In this document: one piece after another, positions 54,564 through 63,879 of the stretch
Layout of the letters: each line of letters begins with the position of its first letter
How positions within the stretch are numbered: the stretch's first letter is position 1
Assembly (NCBI RefSeq): GCF_029223195.1
Contig: NZ_JARHUF010000003.1
Span: 247,410-311,409 of the forward strand
Direction of reading: 5' to 3'
Length of the DNA stretch: 64,000 nt
Source: Vibrio sp. CAU 1672
GTDB lineage: Bacteria > Pseudomonadota > Gammaproteobacteria > Enterobacterales > Vibrionaceae
The notes under the pieces: generated by a model
The model's database searches: none
The model's input: the letters and a program-made list of their open reading frames with translations, nothing else
What the model was told of the DNA's origin: nothing
Position numbers and translations under genes: made by a program

Positions 54564-56477
54564 ATGACCCTTTATAAGAAACTTGTAGTGGGAATGGTTA
54601 CAGTCTTTATACTTTTACTGGCGTCAGTATTTGTAACCGAATTCAACACTACTCGGAACAGTTTAGAGCAACAACAACGTTCTGAGGTTAGCAATACCAT
54701 AAATACGGTGGGTCTGGCACTGGCTCCTTACCTGAAAGAGCAAGACAGAGTGGCGGTCGAATCCGTCATCAACGCGTTGTTTGATGGCGGTACTTACTCG
54801 ATGGTGCGCCTGACCGCCCTGGATTCCGATTACCAGATCGTCCGTTCTTATCCGATCAAACCCAGCTCGGTACCGGAATGGTTTGTTAACTTAAACTTGT
54901 TTAAAGCACTCCACGACAAACGGGTGGTCACCAGTGGCTGGATGCAGCTAGCTGAAATCGAAATCATCAGCCACCCTGGCACCGCATATGAACAGCTTTG
55001 GCAAGGTTTCATTCGCCTGCTCACCGCTTTCAGCCTGGTGTTTCTGGCTGGCTTAATTGCCATTTCCTACATCCTGCGCCGTTCACTCAAACCGCTGGCA
55101 ACCATAGTGCAGAAAATGCAACAGATCGCCAACAACCAGTTCGGTGAGCCGCTGGCACGACCTAAAACCAAAGATCTGATCGCGGTGGTTGATGGCATCA
55201 ATATGATGTCGGCTCAAATTGAACTGTCATTTAAACAACAGGCGAAAGAAGCGCAGCGTCTGCGGGCCCAGGCTTACCTCGATCCGATTTCTAAACTGGG
55301 CAACCGTTCCTTCTACCTCAATCAGATCGACCAATGGTTGGCCGAGCAGACCCAGGGCGGAATCATGCTGCTGCATGCTGAGTACATTGGTGATATCTAT
55401 GAGACCAAGGATTATCAGCGCGCGGATGCGCACGTCAAAGAGCTGTCCCTGCGCCTGAAAAACACCATTGATGTGCCCGGGGCGACGATTGCCCGCCTTT
55501 CCAGTGATGAGTTTGGCCTGCTGTTCCCGCATATGGATGAAAGCGAACTTCGCCTGCTCGCCGACACCATTGTGAACTGTCTGAACAGCCTTAACACTGA
55601 CCCGACCGGGATGGCCAAACCCAAAGCGGTATTGGGGGTAGCGCACAACAAAGAGCATAAAACGCGCAGTGAAGTGCTCTCGATGGTCGACAATGCGCTG
55701 GCTAAGGCCAAAGCGCAGCCGGACAAAGCCTATGGGTTCATTGGCAGTGACAGCCCGTCGAACCTGATGGGTAAACAACAGTGGAAAGCCCTGGTTGAAG
55801 AAGCCATCCATAACGACTGGTTCAAATTCCGTTTTCAGTCAGCGAAGAACACCTGGGGCAAAGTGTTCCACAACGAGGTGTTTTCAAATATTGAACGAGA
55901 CGGGGAAGTCTTCAGTGCCAACCAATACTTGTTCGCCCTCGAGCAGTTAGAAGCCACCAACATTTTCGATCAATATGTGATTGAGTCGATGATTAAGCGG
56001 CTGGAAAGCGGCGAACTGACCGACCCGGTGGCGATCAATATTGCCCACAGCAGTCTGGCTCAGCCCTCTTTTATCCGATGGACCACCAGCGTACTGGAGC
56101 AACACGCCAGCGTCGCACCACTGCTGCACTTTGAAATCCCGGAAGACTGCTTTATCGAGCATCCACACCATACCGCACTGCTGTGCAACACTATTCGTCA
56201 GGCCGGGGCAGAGTTCGGCGTTGATAACTACGGACGTAATTTCCAGTCGCTCGAATACATCCAGGAGTTCCGTCCTAACTATGTCAAGCTGGACTACTTG
56301 TTTACCCATAGCCTGCATGACGAAAAGCAGAAGTTCACCTTAACGTCTATTTCACGAACCGCGCATAACCTGGGCATTACCACCATTGCCTCTCGGGTTG
56401 AAACCCAAATCCAGCTGGATTTTCTTACTGAGAATTTTGTTGAGGTATTCCAGGGCTATATTGTCGACAAAGAATAA
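54564..56477 (+). CDS. lapD: LapD-type c-di-GMP receptor with degenerate GGDEF and EAL domains
   Basis: 637 residues: membrane helix at about 7-27, LapD/MoxY-type periplasmic domain, second helix at about 153-170, HAMP, then a GGDEF domain whose active site is SSDEF instead of GG(D/E)EF, and a C-terminal EAL domain in which the EAL triad reads EVF. Both catalytic sites are therefore lost, as in LapD, which binds c-di-GMP and then sequesters LapG. It follows lapG by 6 bases and precedes lapB by 15. Confidence 0.93.
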   Translation: MTLYKKLVVGMVTVFILLLASVFVTEFNTTRNSLEQQQRSEVSNTINTVGLALAPYLKEQDRVAVESVINALFDGGTYSMVRLTALDSDYQIVRSYPIKPSSVPEWFVNLNLFKALHDKRVVTSGWMQLAEIEIISHPGTAYEQLWQGFIRLLTAFSLVFLAGLIAISYILRRSLKPLATIVQKMQQIANNQFGEPLARPKTKDLIAVVDGINMMSAQIELSFKQQAKEAQRLRAQAYLDPISKLGNRSFYLNQIDQWLAEQTQGGIMLLHAEYIGDIYETKDYQRADAHVKELSLRLKNTIDVPGATIARLSSDEFGLLFPHMDESELRLLADTIVNCLNSLNTDPTGMAKPKAVLGVAHNKEHKTRSEVLSMVDNALAKAKAQPDKAYGFIGSDSPSNLMGKQQWKALVEEAIHNDWFKFRFQSAKNTWGKVFHNEVFSNIERDGEVFSANQYLFALEQLEATNIFDQYVIESMIKRLESGELTDPVAINIAHSSLAQPSFIRWTTSVLEQHASVAPLLHFEIPEDCFIEHPHHTALLCNTIRQAGAEFGVDNYGRNFQSLEYIQEFRPNYVKLDYLFTHSLHDEKQKFTLTSISRTAHNLGITTIASRVETQIQLDFLTENFVEVFQGYIVDKE

Positions 56478-56492
56478 CGAGGTGCCACGAGG

Positions 56493-58607
56493 ATGAAGGA
56501 CCCTTTACTGAACTCGCTCATATACGTTAGCCGTTATTACGGGTTGGCCAACTCACCTGAAGCGTTGACCAATGGTTTACCTCTTGCTGATGGTAAACTC
56601 ACCCCGTTCCTGCTACCCAGAGCGGCAGAAAGGGCCGGATTGCTCGCCCGGGAAAACCGCGCCCCACTGGCGGATATCTCCAGCTTAATTTTGCCAGCAA
56701 TACTGCTTCTCAGAGACGGTCAGGCCTGCGTGCTGATTAGCCTGAGTTCGGATCGGCAGGAAGCCGAAATCAACACCGCCGAAAGTGGCATGATGCCGGT
56801 GACGATGTCGCTAAAAGAACTCAACCGGCAGTACACCGGCCGTTACTTTCTGATCAAGAAGCAGTTTCATTTTGATGAACGGTCACCCCAAGTACTAATG
56901 CCTAAACCCGGGCATTGGTTTTGGTCAACACTGTGGCAATCAAAACGCATCTACCGTGATGTGTTGATCGCCTCACTGCTGATCAATATCTTCGCCATTG
57001 CGGCACCGATGTTTACCCGCCTGGTATACGACAAAGTGGTACCTAACCTCGCGTTTGAAACCCTGTGGGTACTGGCCAGTGGTGTGTTCGTGGTGTTCCT
57101 GTTTGACTTCCTGTTAAAGTCACTGCGTAGTTACTTTATTGACATTGCTGGGAAAAAGTCTGACATCCTCATCTCCTCCAAACTGTTCAGTAAGGTGATG
57201 GGGATCAGGCTGGAAGCGCGCCCTCCTTCCGTCGGAGCATTTGCCCGTCACTTACAAGAATTTGAGTCGATACGTGAATTCTCTACCTCCGCCACCGTCA
57301 GCGCCCTGATCGATCTGCCGTTTGCCCTGTTGTTTCTGCTGATCATCTGGCTGATGGCAGGCGAGTTAGTCTACATTCCGGTTGCCGGTGTGATCATCTT
57401 AATCATCCATTCGCTGCTTATCCAAAGACCACTGCGCCAGTCGATTGAAGAAGGTTCTCGTCTTGCCTCACAAAAGTATGCCAACCTAATTGAAAGTTTA
57501 GCCGGGCTGGAAACGGTTAAAATGCTCTGCGCCCAAAGCCAGTTCCAGTACCGCTGGGAAGAAGCCGTTGCCCACATGGCCAACTGGAACATCAAAAGCC
57601 GCCGGATCACCGATAGTATTCAAAACGCTGCCAGCCTGGTCCAGCAGAGCAGCAGCGTCGGCATGATCATCTTAGGGGTCTATCTGATCGCACGTGGCGA
57701 TCTAACCATGGGCGGGCTGATCGCCGCAACAATGCTGAGTGGCAGGGCCATCGGGCCACTGGTTCAGTTGTCGCTCCTGTCGACCCGCTATAATCAAGCC
57801 AAATCATCAATGACCATCATTAACCGGGTCATGGCAATGCCAGACGAACAGCAGGAAGGCAAACGCTACATTCACCGGCCTATCATTCACGGGAAAATTG
57901 AACTTGAGCGGGTCACCTTTCATTATCCGAACTCTTCCGACGCATCGATTCGCGATCTCAGCGTGACCATCAACCCAGGCGAGAAAGTCGCTGTCATTGG
58001 CCGAATTGGTTCTGGCAAAACCACCTTAGAGCGCCTCATTATGGGCCTGTATAAGCCTTCTGAAGGCCATGTGCGTATTGACGATACCGACATTGAACAA
58101 TTGCACCATGTCGATGTCAGACGCAATATTGGCTGCGTACCGCAGGACTTCACACTGTTTTTTGGTTCTATCCGCGACAACATTACCCTCGGTCGGCCAC
58201 TGGCCGACGACCGGGACGTATTGAATGCCGCTAACCGTGCCGGGGTGACCGCATTTACCCAATCTGACCCTGCGGGCTTAGAGCGTCAGGTTGGTGAAGG
58301 CGGATCAATGCTGTCCGGCGGCCAGCGCCAGGCTGTCACCATTGCACGCGCTCTGTTGGGACGACCACCGATCCTGCTACTGGACGAGCCAACCAGTGCA
58401 ATGGACAACCGTTCAGAAATGCACATCAAGCATCAGTTAGCCCAGCTGAAAGCGCATGAAACGTTGATCCTAATTACCCATAAAACCTCAATGCTGGATG
58501 TTGTGGATCGGGTGATTGTGATGGAAAAAGGCTGTATTATCGCGGATGGACCGAAGGCTCAAGTGCTGGATGACCTTAAACAAGGCAAAGTCAAAGCTAC
58601 CGGTTAA
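56493..58607 (+). CDS. lapB: Type I secretion ABC transporter (LapB)
   Basis: 704 residues: a C39-peptidase-like N-terminal domain (about 1-130) without the catalytic cysteine, six membrane helices (about 150-440), then a nucleotide-binding domain with Walker A GRIGSGKTT at about 504, signature MLSGGQRQAVTIARALLG, Walker B ILLLDEPTSAMD. It exports a large RTX adhesin with LapC. GAGGTG lies 8 bases before the ATG. A C39-like domain lacking its cysteine is normal for RTX exporters, where it docks the substrate. Confidence 0.93.
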   Translation: MKDPLLNSLIYVSRYYGLANSPEALTNGLPLADGKLTPFLLPRAAERAGLLARENRAPLADISSLILPAILLLRDGQACVLISLSSDRQEAEINTAESGMMPVTMSLKELNRQYTGRYFLIKKQFHFDERSPQVLMPKPGHWFWSTLWQSKRIYRDVLIASLLINIFAIAAPMFTRLVYDKVVPNLAFETLWVLASGVFVVFLFDFLLKSLRSYFIDIAGKKSDILISSKLFSKVMGIRLEARPPSVGAFARHLQEFESIREFSTSATVSALIDLPFALLFLLIIWLMAGELVYIPVAGVIILIIHSLLIQRPLRQSIEEGSRLASQKYANLIESLAGLETVKMLCAQSQFQYRWEEAVAHMANWNIKSRRITDSIQNAASLVQQSSSVGMIILGVYLIARGDLTMGGLIAATMLSGRAIGPLVQLSLLSTRYNQAKSSMTIINRVMAMPDEQQEGKRYIHRPIIHGKIELERVTFHYPNSSDASIRDLSVTINPGEKVAVIGRIGSGKTTLERLIMGLYKPSEGHVRIDDTDIEQLHHVDVRRNIGCVPQDFTLFFGSIRDNITLGRPLADDRDVLNAANRAGVTAFTQSDPAGLERQVGEGGSMLSGGQRQAVTIARALLGRPPILLLDEPTSAMDNRSEMHIKHQLAQLKAHETLILITHKTSMLDVVDRVIVMEKGCIIADGPKAQVLDDLKQGKVKATG

Positions 58608-58734
58608 CCCTGTTGTGGCCTGCGTGAAGCAGCACACCGCTCCGAGAGACGTACGCGAAGACTAATGAATTCAGATTACTTATGCGGACATTTCGGCTAT
58701 AACACTCTTTTGACATTGACGTTGAGCAACACTA

Positions 58735-59331
58735 ATGAACCCGTGGATTAATCTCGATCAACTCAACCACTACTTAAACAATGGCTCGCTGGGCTTCAAA
58801 ATATTGATGAGCATCATCATCATCACGGCCTATGTGGTATTCAAAAAAATGGTCAATCGAGCCATCATTAACTTCGCGGCAGCCAAAGGGGTCAGCAAAG
58901 CACGGCTGAGTTTTATTCAGCGGGCGACGAACGTCGGCTTGCTGTTTGTTTTCTCCTCCTTTTTTGCCATTACTATTGGTATCGGCTATGGTGATGTATC
59001 CTTGTTCCTTTCTTCCGTGTTCGCGGTGCTCGGGGTTGCCTTTATCGCTCAGTGGTCCATTCTGAGCAACATCACCGCCAGTTTCCTCATCTTTTTTGTT
59101 TTTCCTTACCGAGTTGGAGACAGGATCAAAGTCGTTGAAAAAGATGAAGATATTAGTGGTGAGATCCAAAACATCAGCATGTTCCACGTATTAATCAAGC
59201 ATGACAATGGCAACCTCATCACCTACCCCAATAATTTGATACTGCAAAAGGCGGTACTGAAATTGCCAAAAACAGTCGCCGGCGAGAACACATCCAAATC
59301 ACGCCTCTATACCCGAAGAGGCAGAAAATAA
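58735..59331 (+). CDS. Small MscS-family mechanosensitive channel
   Basis: 198 residues. Membrane helices at about 20-40, 65-85 and 88-115 are followed by the beta domain (YRVGDRIKVVEKDEDISGEIQNISMFHVLIKHDNGNLITYPNNLI) of MscS channels. It is shorter than E. coli MscS (286) because the C-terminal alpha/beta cage is absent. The pore-lining helix has GVAFIAQWSILSNITASFLI in place of the usual Gly/Ala pattern. It is the last gene before a bidirectional terminator. It releases ions during osmotic downshock in the standard role; here it has no obvious functional link to lap. Confidence 0.85.
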   Translation: MNPWINLDQLNHYLNNGSLGFKILMSIIIITAYVVFKKMVNRAIINFAAAKGVSKARLSFIQRATNVGLLFVFSSFFAITIGIGYGDVSLFLSSVFAVLGVAFIAQWSILSNITASFLIFFVFPYRVGDRIKVVEKDEDISGEIQNISMFHVLIKHDNGNLITYPNNLILQKAVLKLPKTVAGENTSKSRLYTRRGRK

Positions 59332-59560
59332 CGTCACGGCAAAGGGAGGCTTAATAGCGGGATCACGCCAGTCACGCTCAATGTCAGGATTGACGCCAAC
59401 CCCAAGTTTTCCCGGTTTACAGTGTAAAACGTTTGTGTGCAGCAGATAAACCGTGGGATATAAACCTCAGCGTCGTCAGGACCACGCCACCCTGGCCGCA
59501 AACACCAACTCCGCCGCAACAAAAACGCAGCCAGATGGCTGCGCTTTTGTTTAGTTCGGT
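59332..59560. promoter_or_regulatory. Gap with a TTTACAGTGTAAA palindrome (59416-59428)
   Basis: A 13-base palindrome TTTACA-G-TGTAAA occurs here and twice more in the 61238-61687 gap. This copy lies downstream of the fapA-like gene on its minus strand and beyond the MscS stop. Apart from this site and the terminator at 59526, the gap shows nothing. Confidence 0.45.
59526..59552. terminator. Bidirectional terminator between MscS and FapA-type genes
   Basis: CGCAGCC, AGAT, GGCTGCG with CTTTTGTTT on the plus strand and TTTTTGTT on the minus strand. It ends both converging genes. Confidence 0.75.
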
Positions 59561-61237
59561 TTAAAGAACAATGTCTTCTTCTTCCAGATTGGCCGAAACC
59601 TGGATCTCATATTGGTTAAATCGGAAAACACAGCCACCATGCGTGCGTCTGGTGGTAACCTGCTCATCACCAAACTGAACCGTCACGCGGGTAAATACCC
59701 GCTCTTTCGCTTCAACAGTATTCTCCGCCAGCAATACGTCAAATTCATTTTCCAGTTGCTCGAGTTTCAGTTTCACCGCTTCGAGACAGGTCGCATTTTG
59801 TTCCTTCAAATCATCAATATGCCCCTGTTCTTCTTCACTGCGCTCTGATTTGGGTTTCTTCTTAAACTCCAGCTCCTTGCGAATCACGTCCATGGTTTCT
59901 TCTTGCGCGGTTTTATAATCAGCTTTCAATGCGGCAATCTTGTCTTTGTAAGCCTGAAAACGAGCGAACGCTTCAACCTTGGTGGCAGTATCGCCTTCCA
60001 CCCCAAGTTGCAAACACGTGACTTTATCACCGACTTTGGCTTCTCCACCACTCAGGGTACCGTTTCTCTCCGCAGCATCGAGAACCGTGAGGTTGTGTCC
60101 GCACTTAATTTGGTTGTTCATGCTGTGCACGGCGAGTTGGATATCCTGCCCGGCCTGAAGCGATGAATACTGAGCATAGTTCGCCCGGATAGATCCCTTG
60201 GTTTTAACCTGGCAACTTTTTGCTTCACCATCGCTGACGGTGTGGCCAATGATCCCTTTACCTACCTGAATATCTTCCTGGGCCTGGACATCGGCTGATT
60301 CGATGAACCCTCCGACGGTGATCGACCCGGTCGCTTTGACGACCATGCCAGGTTCAATATTACCGCTAATCACCACATTGCCTTTAAACTTCACATGGCC
60401 GGTACTGACGTCGACATTGTTCAGACACAAGGCATCATCCACTTCAATGGATTTTTCCTTGATCAAGGGCATCCCTGATACAGCAGCAACGAGTAGATTG
60501 GGATCCGTTGATGATATTGTTGTTCCCTTCCCCGGCTTGAGCGGCATATCCTTCCCAGCCTGAGCAGGGACGATGTCCCCCCGTACGGTACAGCCGGAAG
60601 CACCTTTGGTTGCCGGTATCCGGCGCATTACCTCATCGCCCGCCTCGACCGTTATCGTCTCGCCGAGGTTACGCAAATCAATCTTATCAGTATCAGACTG
60701 ACTGCCTTTGGGTCTGAGTACACGTTTGGTGATGTCTTTAACTAAGGGAGTAAATGACGCGTCTTTACCTTTAACGGGTTGCTTACCAACCGCGACAGGC
60801 TGCAAAAAGCTTTCTCCCGGCTTGAGTTGGTTACTTACCACCAGTACTTTTTTCAAAGCTAACTTGTTGATCCCTTTCGTCACCCGGGCGTTTGCCAAAG
60901 CCTGGACGATTTCCGGACCACGCAAGCCCCGCCCGCCATACGCGCCAGTCACCTTCATACTGGCCAGCATGTCACTGTTGCTCAGCTCGACATCGACGAA
61001 CGCGTCTTGCACGCGCGCGATCACCATCCCCGCATAAGCTTCGGCTTTACGTTCTCGGGCATGATTAATAAAACGCGTCACCTCAGCTTCATCAACCAGC
61101 AGTCGCTCAGCCTGCATAGCCTGAAGTTGGTCAGGCAATTCCTTTGAATTTAGCTCACCGCTAAGTTCGATATCCACTGGCAATCGCGCTAGTATCTGCT
61201 GCTGATCATCAGTCCACTCAAGACATATCTTCCACAT
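59561..61237 (-). CDS. fapA: FapA/DUF342 family polymerising protein
   Basis: 558 residues. The central part is a long beta-helix-like repeat (GNVVISGNIEPGMVVKATGSITVGGFIESADVQAQEDIQVGKGIIGH), followed by a coiled-coil tail rich in Lys and Glu (about 410-500). This is the DUF342/FapA family, conserved in Vibrio and linked to cell-surface or flagellar/polar organisation; the name fapA follows the family label and does not imply functional amyloid. Two TTTACAGTGTAAA palindromes lie in its upstream gap. It is a single gene. Confidence 0.85.
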   Translation of the reverse strand: MWKICLEWTDDQQQILARLPVDIELSGELNSKELPDQLQAMQAERLLVDEAEVTRFINHARERKAEAYAGMVIARVQDAFVDVELSNSDMLASMKVTGAYGGRGLRGPEIVQALANARVTKGINKLALKKVLVVSNQLKPGESFLQPVAVGKQPVKGKDASFTPLVKDITKRVLRPKGSQSDTDKIDLRNLGETITVEAGDEVMRRIPATKGASGCTVRGDIVPAQAGKDMPLKPGKGTTISSTDPNLLVAAVSGMPLIKEKSIEVDDALCLNNVDVSTGHVKFKGNVVISGNIEPGMVVKATGSITVGGFIESADVQAQEDIQVGKGIIGHTVSDGEAKSCQVKTKGSIRANYAQYSSLQAGQDIQLAVHSMNNQIKCGHNLTVLDAAERNGTLSGGEAKVGDKVTCLQLGVEGDTATKVEAFARFQAYKDKIAALKADYKTAQEETMDVIRKELEFKKKPKSERSEEEQGHIDDLKEQNATCLEAVKLKLEQLENEFDVLLAENTVEAKERVFTRVTVQFGDEQVTTRRTHGGCVFRFNQYEIQVSANLEEEDIVL

Positions 61238-61687
61238 AGTCGCTTCGTTCGCTTCCCATCGCTATACTCAGTCTATCGAAATTGCGGTTGTGAACAAAAC
61301 TCTCAGTTATAAGAATCCGGCTCAGGTCACTAAAGTTTAATCCTGGCATCGTCAGGGATAGAATTAGGCGAACCTGAATGCGCCAAACAAGAATTTCACA
61401 ATAATTACGGTCGCAAGGATGGCGACAATTAGAAGAACTTACTATGTCACCAGGTTGAAGCTTCACGTGGGCAAAGGGAATAGCATTGCGAAGTTGTATC
61501 AAACATAAAGTGCTTTTCGCAAAAGCTCATCAGACGCAAGGCAATCCATTGCCATGCGTGCGGGTATCGCTATCAACTGCTTATCTTACTCACGCACTGA
61601 CAATCAGTGCTACAGGGAAGCAAGCGTTTTACAGTGTAAATTTCATCTGATTCACACCAAGCGACACATAACATTTTACAGTGTAAA
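61238..61687. promoter_or_regulatory. Gap upstream of the FapA-type gene with two TTTACAGTGTAAA palindromes
   Basis: 450 bases with no convincing gene. The palindromes are at 61627-61639 and 61675-61687, 48 bases apart, and the second ends one base before the tmcA stop codon. They resemble half-sites of amino-acid regulators such as TyrR (TGTAAA/TTTACA) but with the halves facing the other way and a single spacer base. The gap should hold the FapA-type promoter. Confidence 0.5.
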
Positions 61688-63694
61688 TCAGCCTGCCAGT
61701 CGCTTGATTTCAGCACGCAATGTCTTCTCGATCTGCTTACGCCCTGTGAGGGCATAACACTGAGCACATGCTTGCCAGTCTAACCCCATCATCACTTTGT
61801 CTAACAGCAAATCTGACAAGTCCTCAGCAGGGCAGCCCATCAGCCACTGTTTGAGCCACGGCCAGATCGACTCAAAACTCACGCCACCGTTGGCATAGGA
61901 TTGGATCAACCGGAGCTTCGCTGGTGAAACAGCTTGCGGCATAAAGCCTTTCAGCAACTCTCGTAGCAGTGGCGTTTCCAGCTGCGGATAGGTATCTGCA
62001 CACCCCAGTCGGATGAACTCCTGAAACAGCTGCTGACACGGCACCATCCACACACTCGCCCTGGCACTGCGTGAGCAAGTCATCATTAGTGAATAGCAGC
62101 CACTCGCGGCATCACGCGCGGTGCCAAGCCGGATGGGGTAATAACCCGCCTGAGACCAAAATCGCAATAACTCCGCTGTGGCACCAAAGCTGGTGGAGAG
62201 GTAGTCCACTTCCGCTGGCAACTGAGCGTCAAGCAAGCTAAGCATTTCGCTGCCAACCCCTTTTCCCTGCCATTGTGGGTGAACCGCAATGCGCATCACC
62301 CGCAGCGAAGATTGCTCGCCTGCAGATGCGTAACCAAGATGGTTGACGATAGTAGTCGGCGCAAGGTGCCCTTTCGGCCGTCGTTTACCACTCTGAATCG
62401 CCTCGATCAGTGCTGCGTCCAGCCTGCCTTCCTCAACCGCCATGATCACACCAACATGGTTTTCCCCCACAGATGCCAGATAGAGATGGCAGCATGGGTC
62501 ATCGAGCAGTTGCAATAAATCATTCGGCGCGGTTTGATAGTGCGCGTTAACCAACAACGCGAAACATGACCGCATCAACTGTGGCTGTTCAATCAGCGCT
62601 GCTTTGCTCATTTTGCTTAACTGCAGCGGTGCTGGCCGCGGCTCTGGCTGAGGAGCCAGTTCACTATCAAGTAGAAACGCAGCGTACATCCACGCTTCCA
62701 ACCCATCGTTTTGATCCCAACGGATGGGCTGCTGAATGTGGTACTCATGCATACCGGGCCGGTTCTGTCTCAACCAGGCAACAAACTTAAGCGTGAAGCC
62801 ACGGCCACAGCCTTCATAACCATGCACAGTACTGGAAAAAACCAGACGGTGGTAACGCTTGGTGATCCGCTGCAGCATTGGCACCGGTATTGCCGCCGCT
62901 TCATCGACCAGCAACAGATCGCAGTCTGGCTGCGCCGAAAGTAACTCATCTGGAGCAATGAACTGCAGATACCCCTGCCCGGTTTGCAAACGGTCTTTGG
63001 TTTGGCTTACAGCCTGAGTAATGGTGCCCCTGGCGTGGGCAAACACAGGGTCAACCGACTTGCGGCATGGTGCTGTGACTAAGATCCGCAATGGTCGCTG
63101 CTCAAGCAACTGGCCACAGGCAATGCCCAATGCGCTGCTTTTGCCCCGGCCGCGATCAGCAGTCAGTACAAAAGGACGCTTGCGATGCCCGGTAACCACT
63201 TTGACAACCCGTTCTACCGCGTATTGTTGCTGGGCGAAAGTGGTCTGGCTACGACAGTGGCTCCAGTGAGGCAAAGCGGGCAGTGGTGCTCCCTGTTCGA
63301 GCGAGGTCAAACGTTGCCAATGGCACTCCATCCACTGTTGGGCCGGCGTCTGCTGTGATGGCTGAGCTAACAGTACAATCAACATCCCCCCGCCAACCAG
63401 CGTACCCAATACCGCAGCAAAACTATTGGCATCAAATTGTTCGCGGGCGTCATACACCAGCACATCACACTCTCGTCCCAGTAACTGCTGGCCCTGCTTG
63501 GGTGACACACAAACAGCGCCGTCCAGTTCCCAGTCACCTAAACAGAACCAACGCTGGTCAAGACTCTGATGGTAGAGTGATGTGATGAGCGCCGACTGCC
63601 AGTCAGGGGCACCACGTAACACCACCCCCCCGCGTTGGAAATGCTGGCGGGCCCGTTGATGAAATTGCAATAAGTAATCGATCTGATGATGCAT
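61688..63694 (-). CDS. tmcA: tRNA(Met) cytidine acetyltransferase
   Basis: 668 residues, as E. coli TmcA (671). It acetylates the wobble cytidine of elongator tRNA-Met with ATP and acetyl-CoA. Order of domains: an N-terminal domain (about 1-140), an RNA-helicase-like ATPase with Walker A ADRGRGKSSALG and Walker B LLLVDEAAAIPV, a GNAT domain with acetyl-CoA motif VHPQWQGKGVGSEML, and a C-terminal tRNA-binding part. It is a single gene and looks intact. Its stop touches the TTTACAGTGTAAA site. Confidence 0.95.
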   Translation of the reverse strand: MHHQIDYLLQFHQRARQHFQRGGVVLRGAPDWQSALITSLYHQSLDQRWFCLGDWELDGAVCVSPKQGQQLLGRECDVLVYDAREQFDANSFAAVLGTLVGGGMLIVLLAQPSQQTPAQQWMECHWQRLTSLEQGAPLPALPHWSHCRSQTTFAQQQYAVERVVKVVTGHRKRPFVLTADRGRGKSSALGIACGQLLEQRPLRILVTAPCRKSVDPVFAHARGTITQAVSQTKDRLQTGQGYLQFIAPDELLSAQPDCDLLLVDEAAAIPVPMLQRITKRYHRLVFSSTVHGYEGCGRGFTLKFVAWLRQNRPGMHEYHIQQPIRWDQNDGLEAWMYAAFLLDSELAPQPEPRPAPLQLSKMSKAALIEQPQLMRSCFALLVNAHYQTAPNDLLQLLDDPCCHLYLASVGENHVGVIMAVEEGRLDAALIEAIQSGKRRPKGHLAPTTIVNHLGYASAGEQSSLRVMRIAVHPQWQGKGVGSEMLSLLDAQLPAEVDYLSTSFGATAELLRFWSQAGYYPIRLGTARDAASGCYSLMMTCSRSARASVWMVPCQQLFQEFIRLGCADTYPQLETPLLRELLKGFMPQAVSPAKLRLIQSYANGGVSFESIWPWLKQWLMGCPAEDLSDLLLDKVMMGLDWQACAQCYALTGRKQIEKTLRAEIKRLAG

Positions 63695-63837
63695 GATGAG
63701 GACCTAAGGTAAAACAGCCCTTATGTTACCACAGATTAATTGAGCCGCTGCGAGCTCAGAGTCAGATAAGGTCGCGAGATATGTCAACACTTCAAGCTAG
63801 CAAGCAAATTCCACGTACGGACAGATACCGGCACAAT

Positions 63838-63861
63838 AAAAAAAACCGCCTTAAACAGGCG
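63838..63861 (-). terminator. Rho-independent terminator for a minus-strand gene right of the window
   Basis: On the minus strand CCGCCT, GTTTA, AGGCGG are followed by seven or more T. No minus-strand gene ends between here and the IS element that starts about 20 bases further right, so the gene it served is beyond or was displaced by the IS. Confidence 0.7.
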
Positions 63862-63879
63862 GCTTATATCACAACAGTG

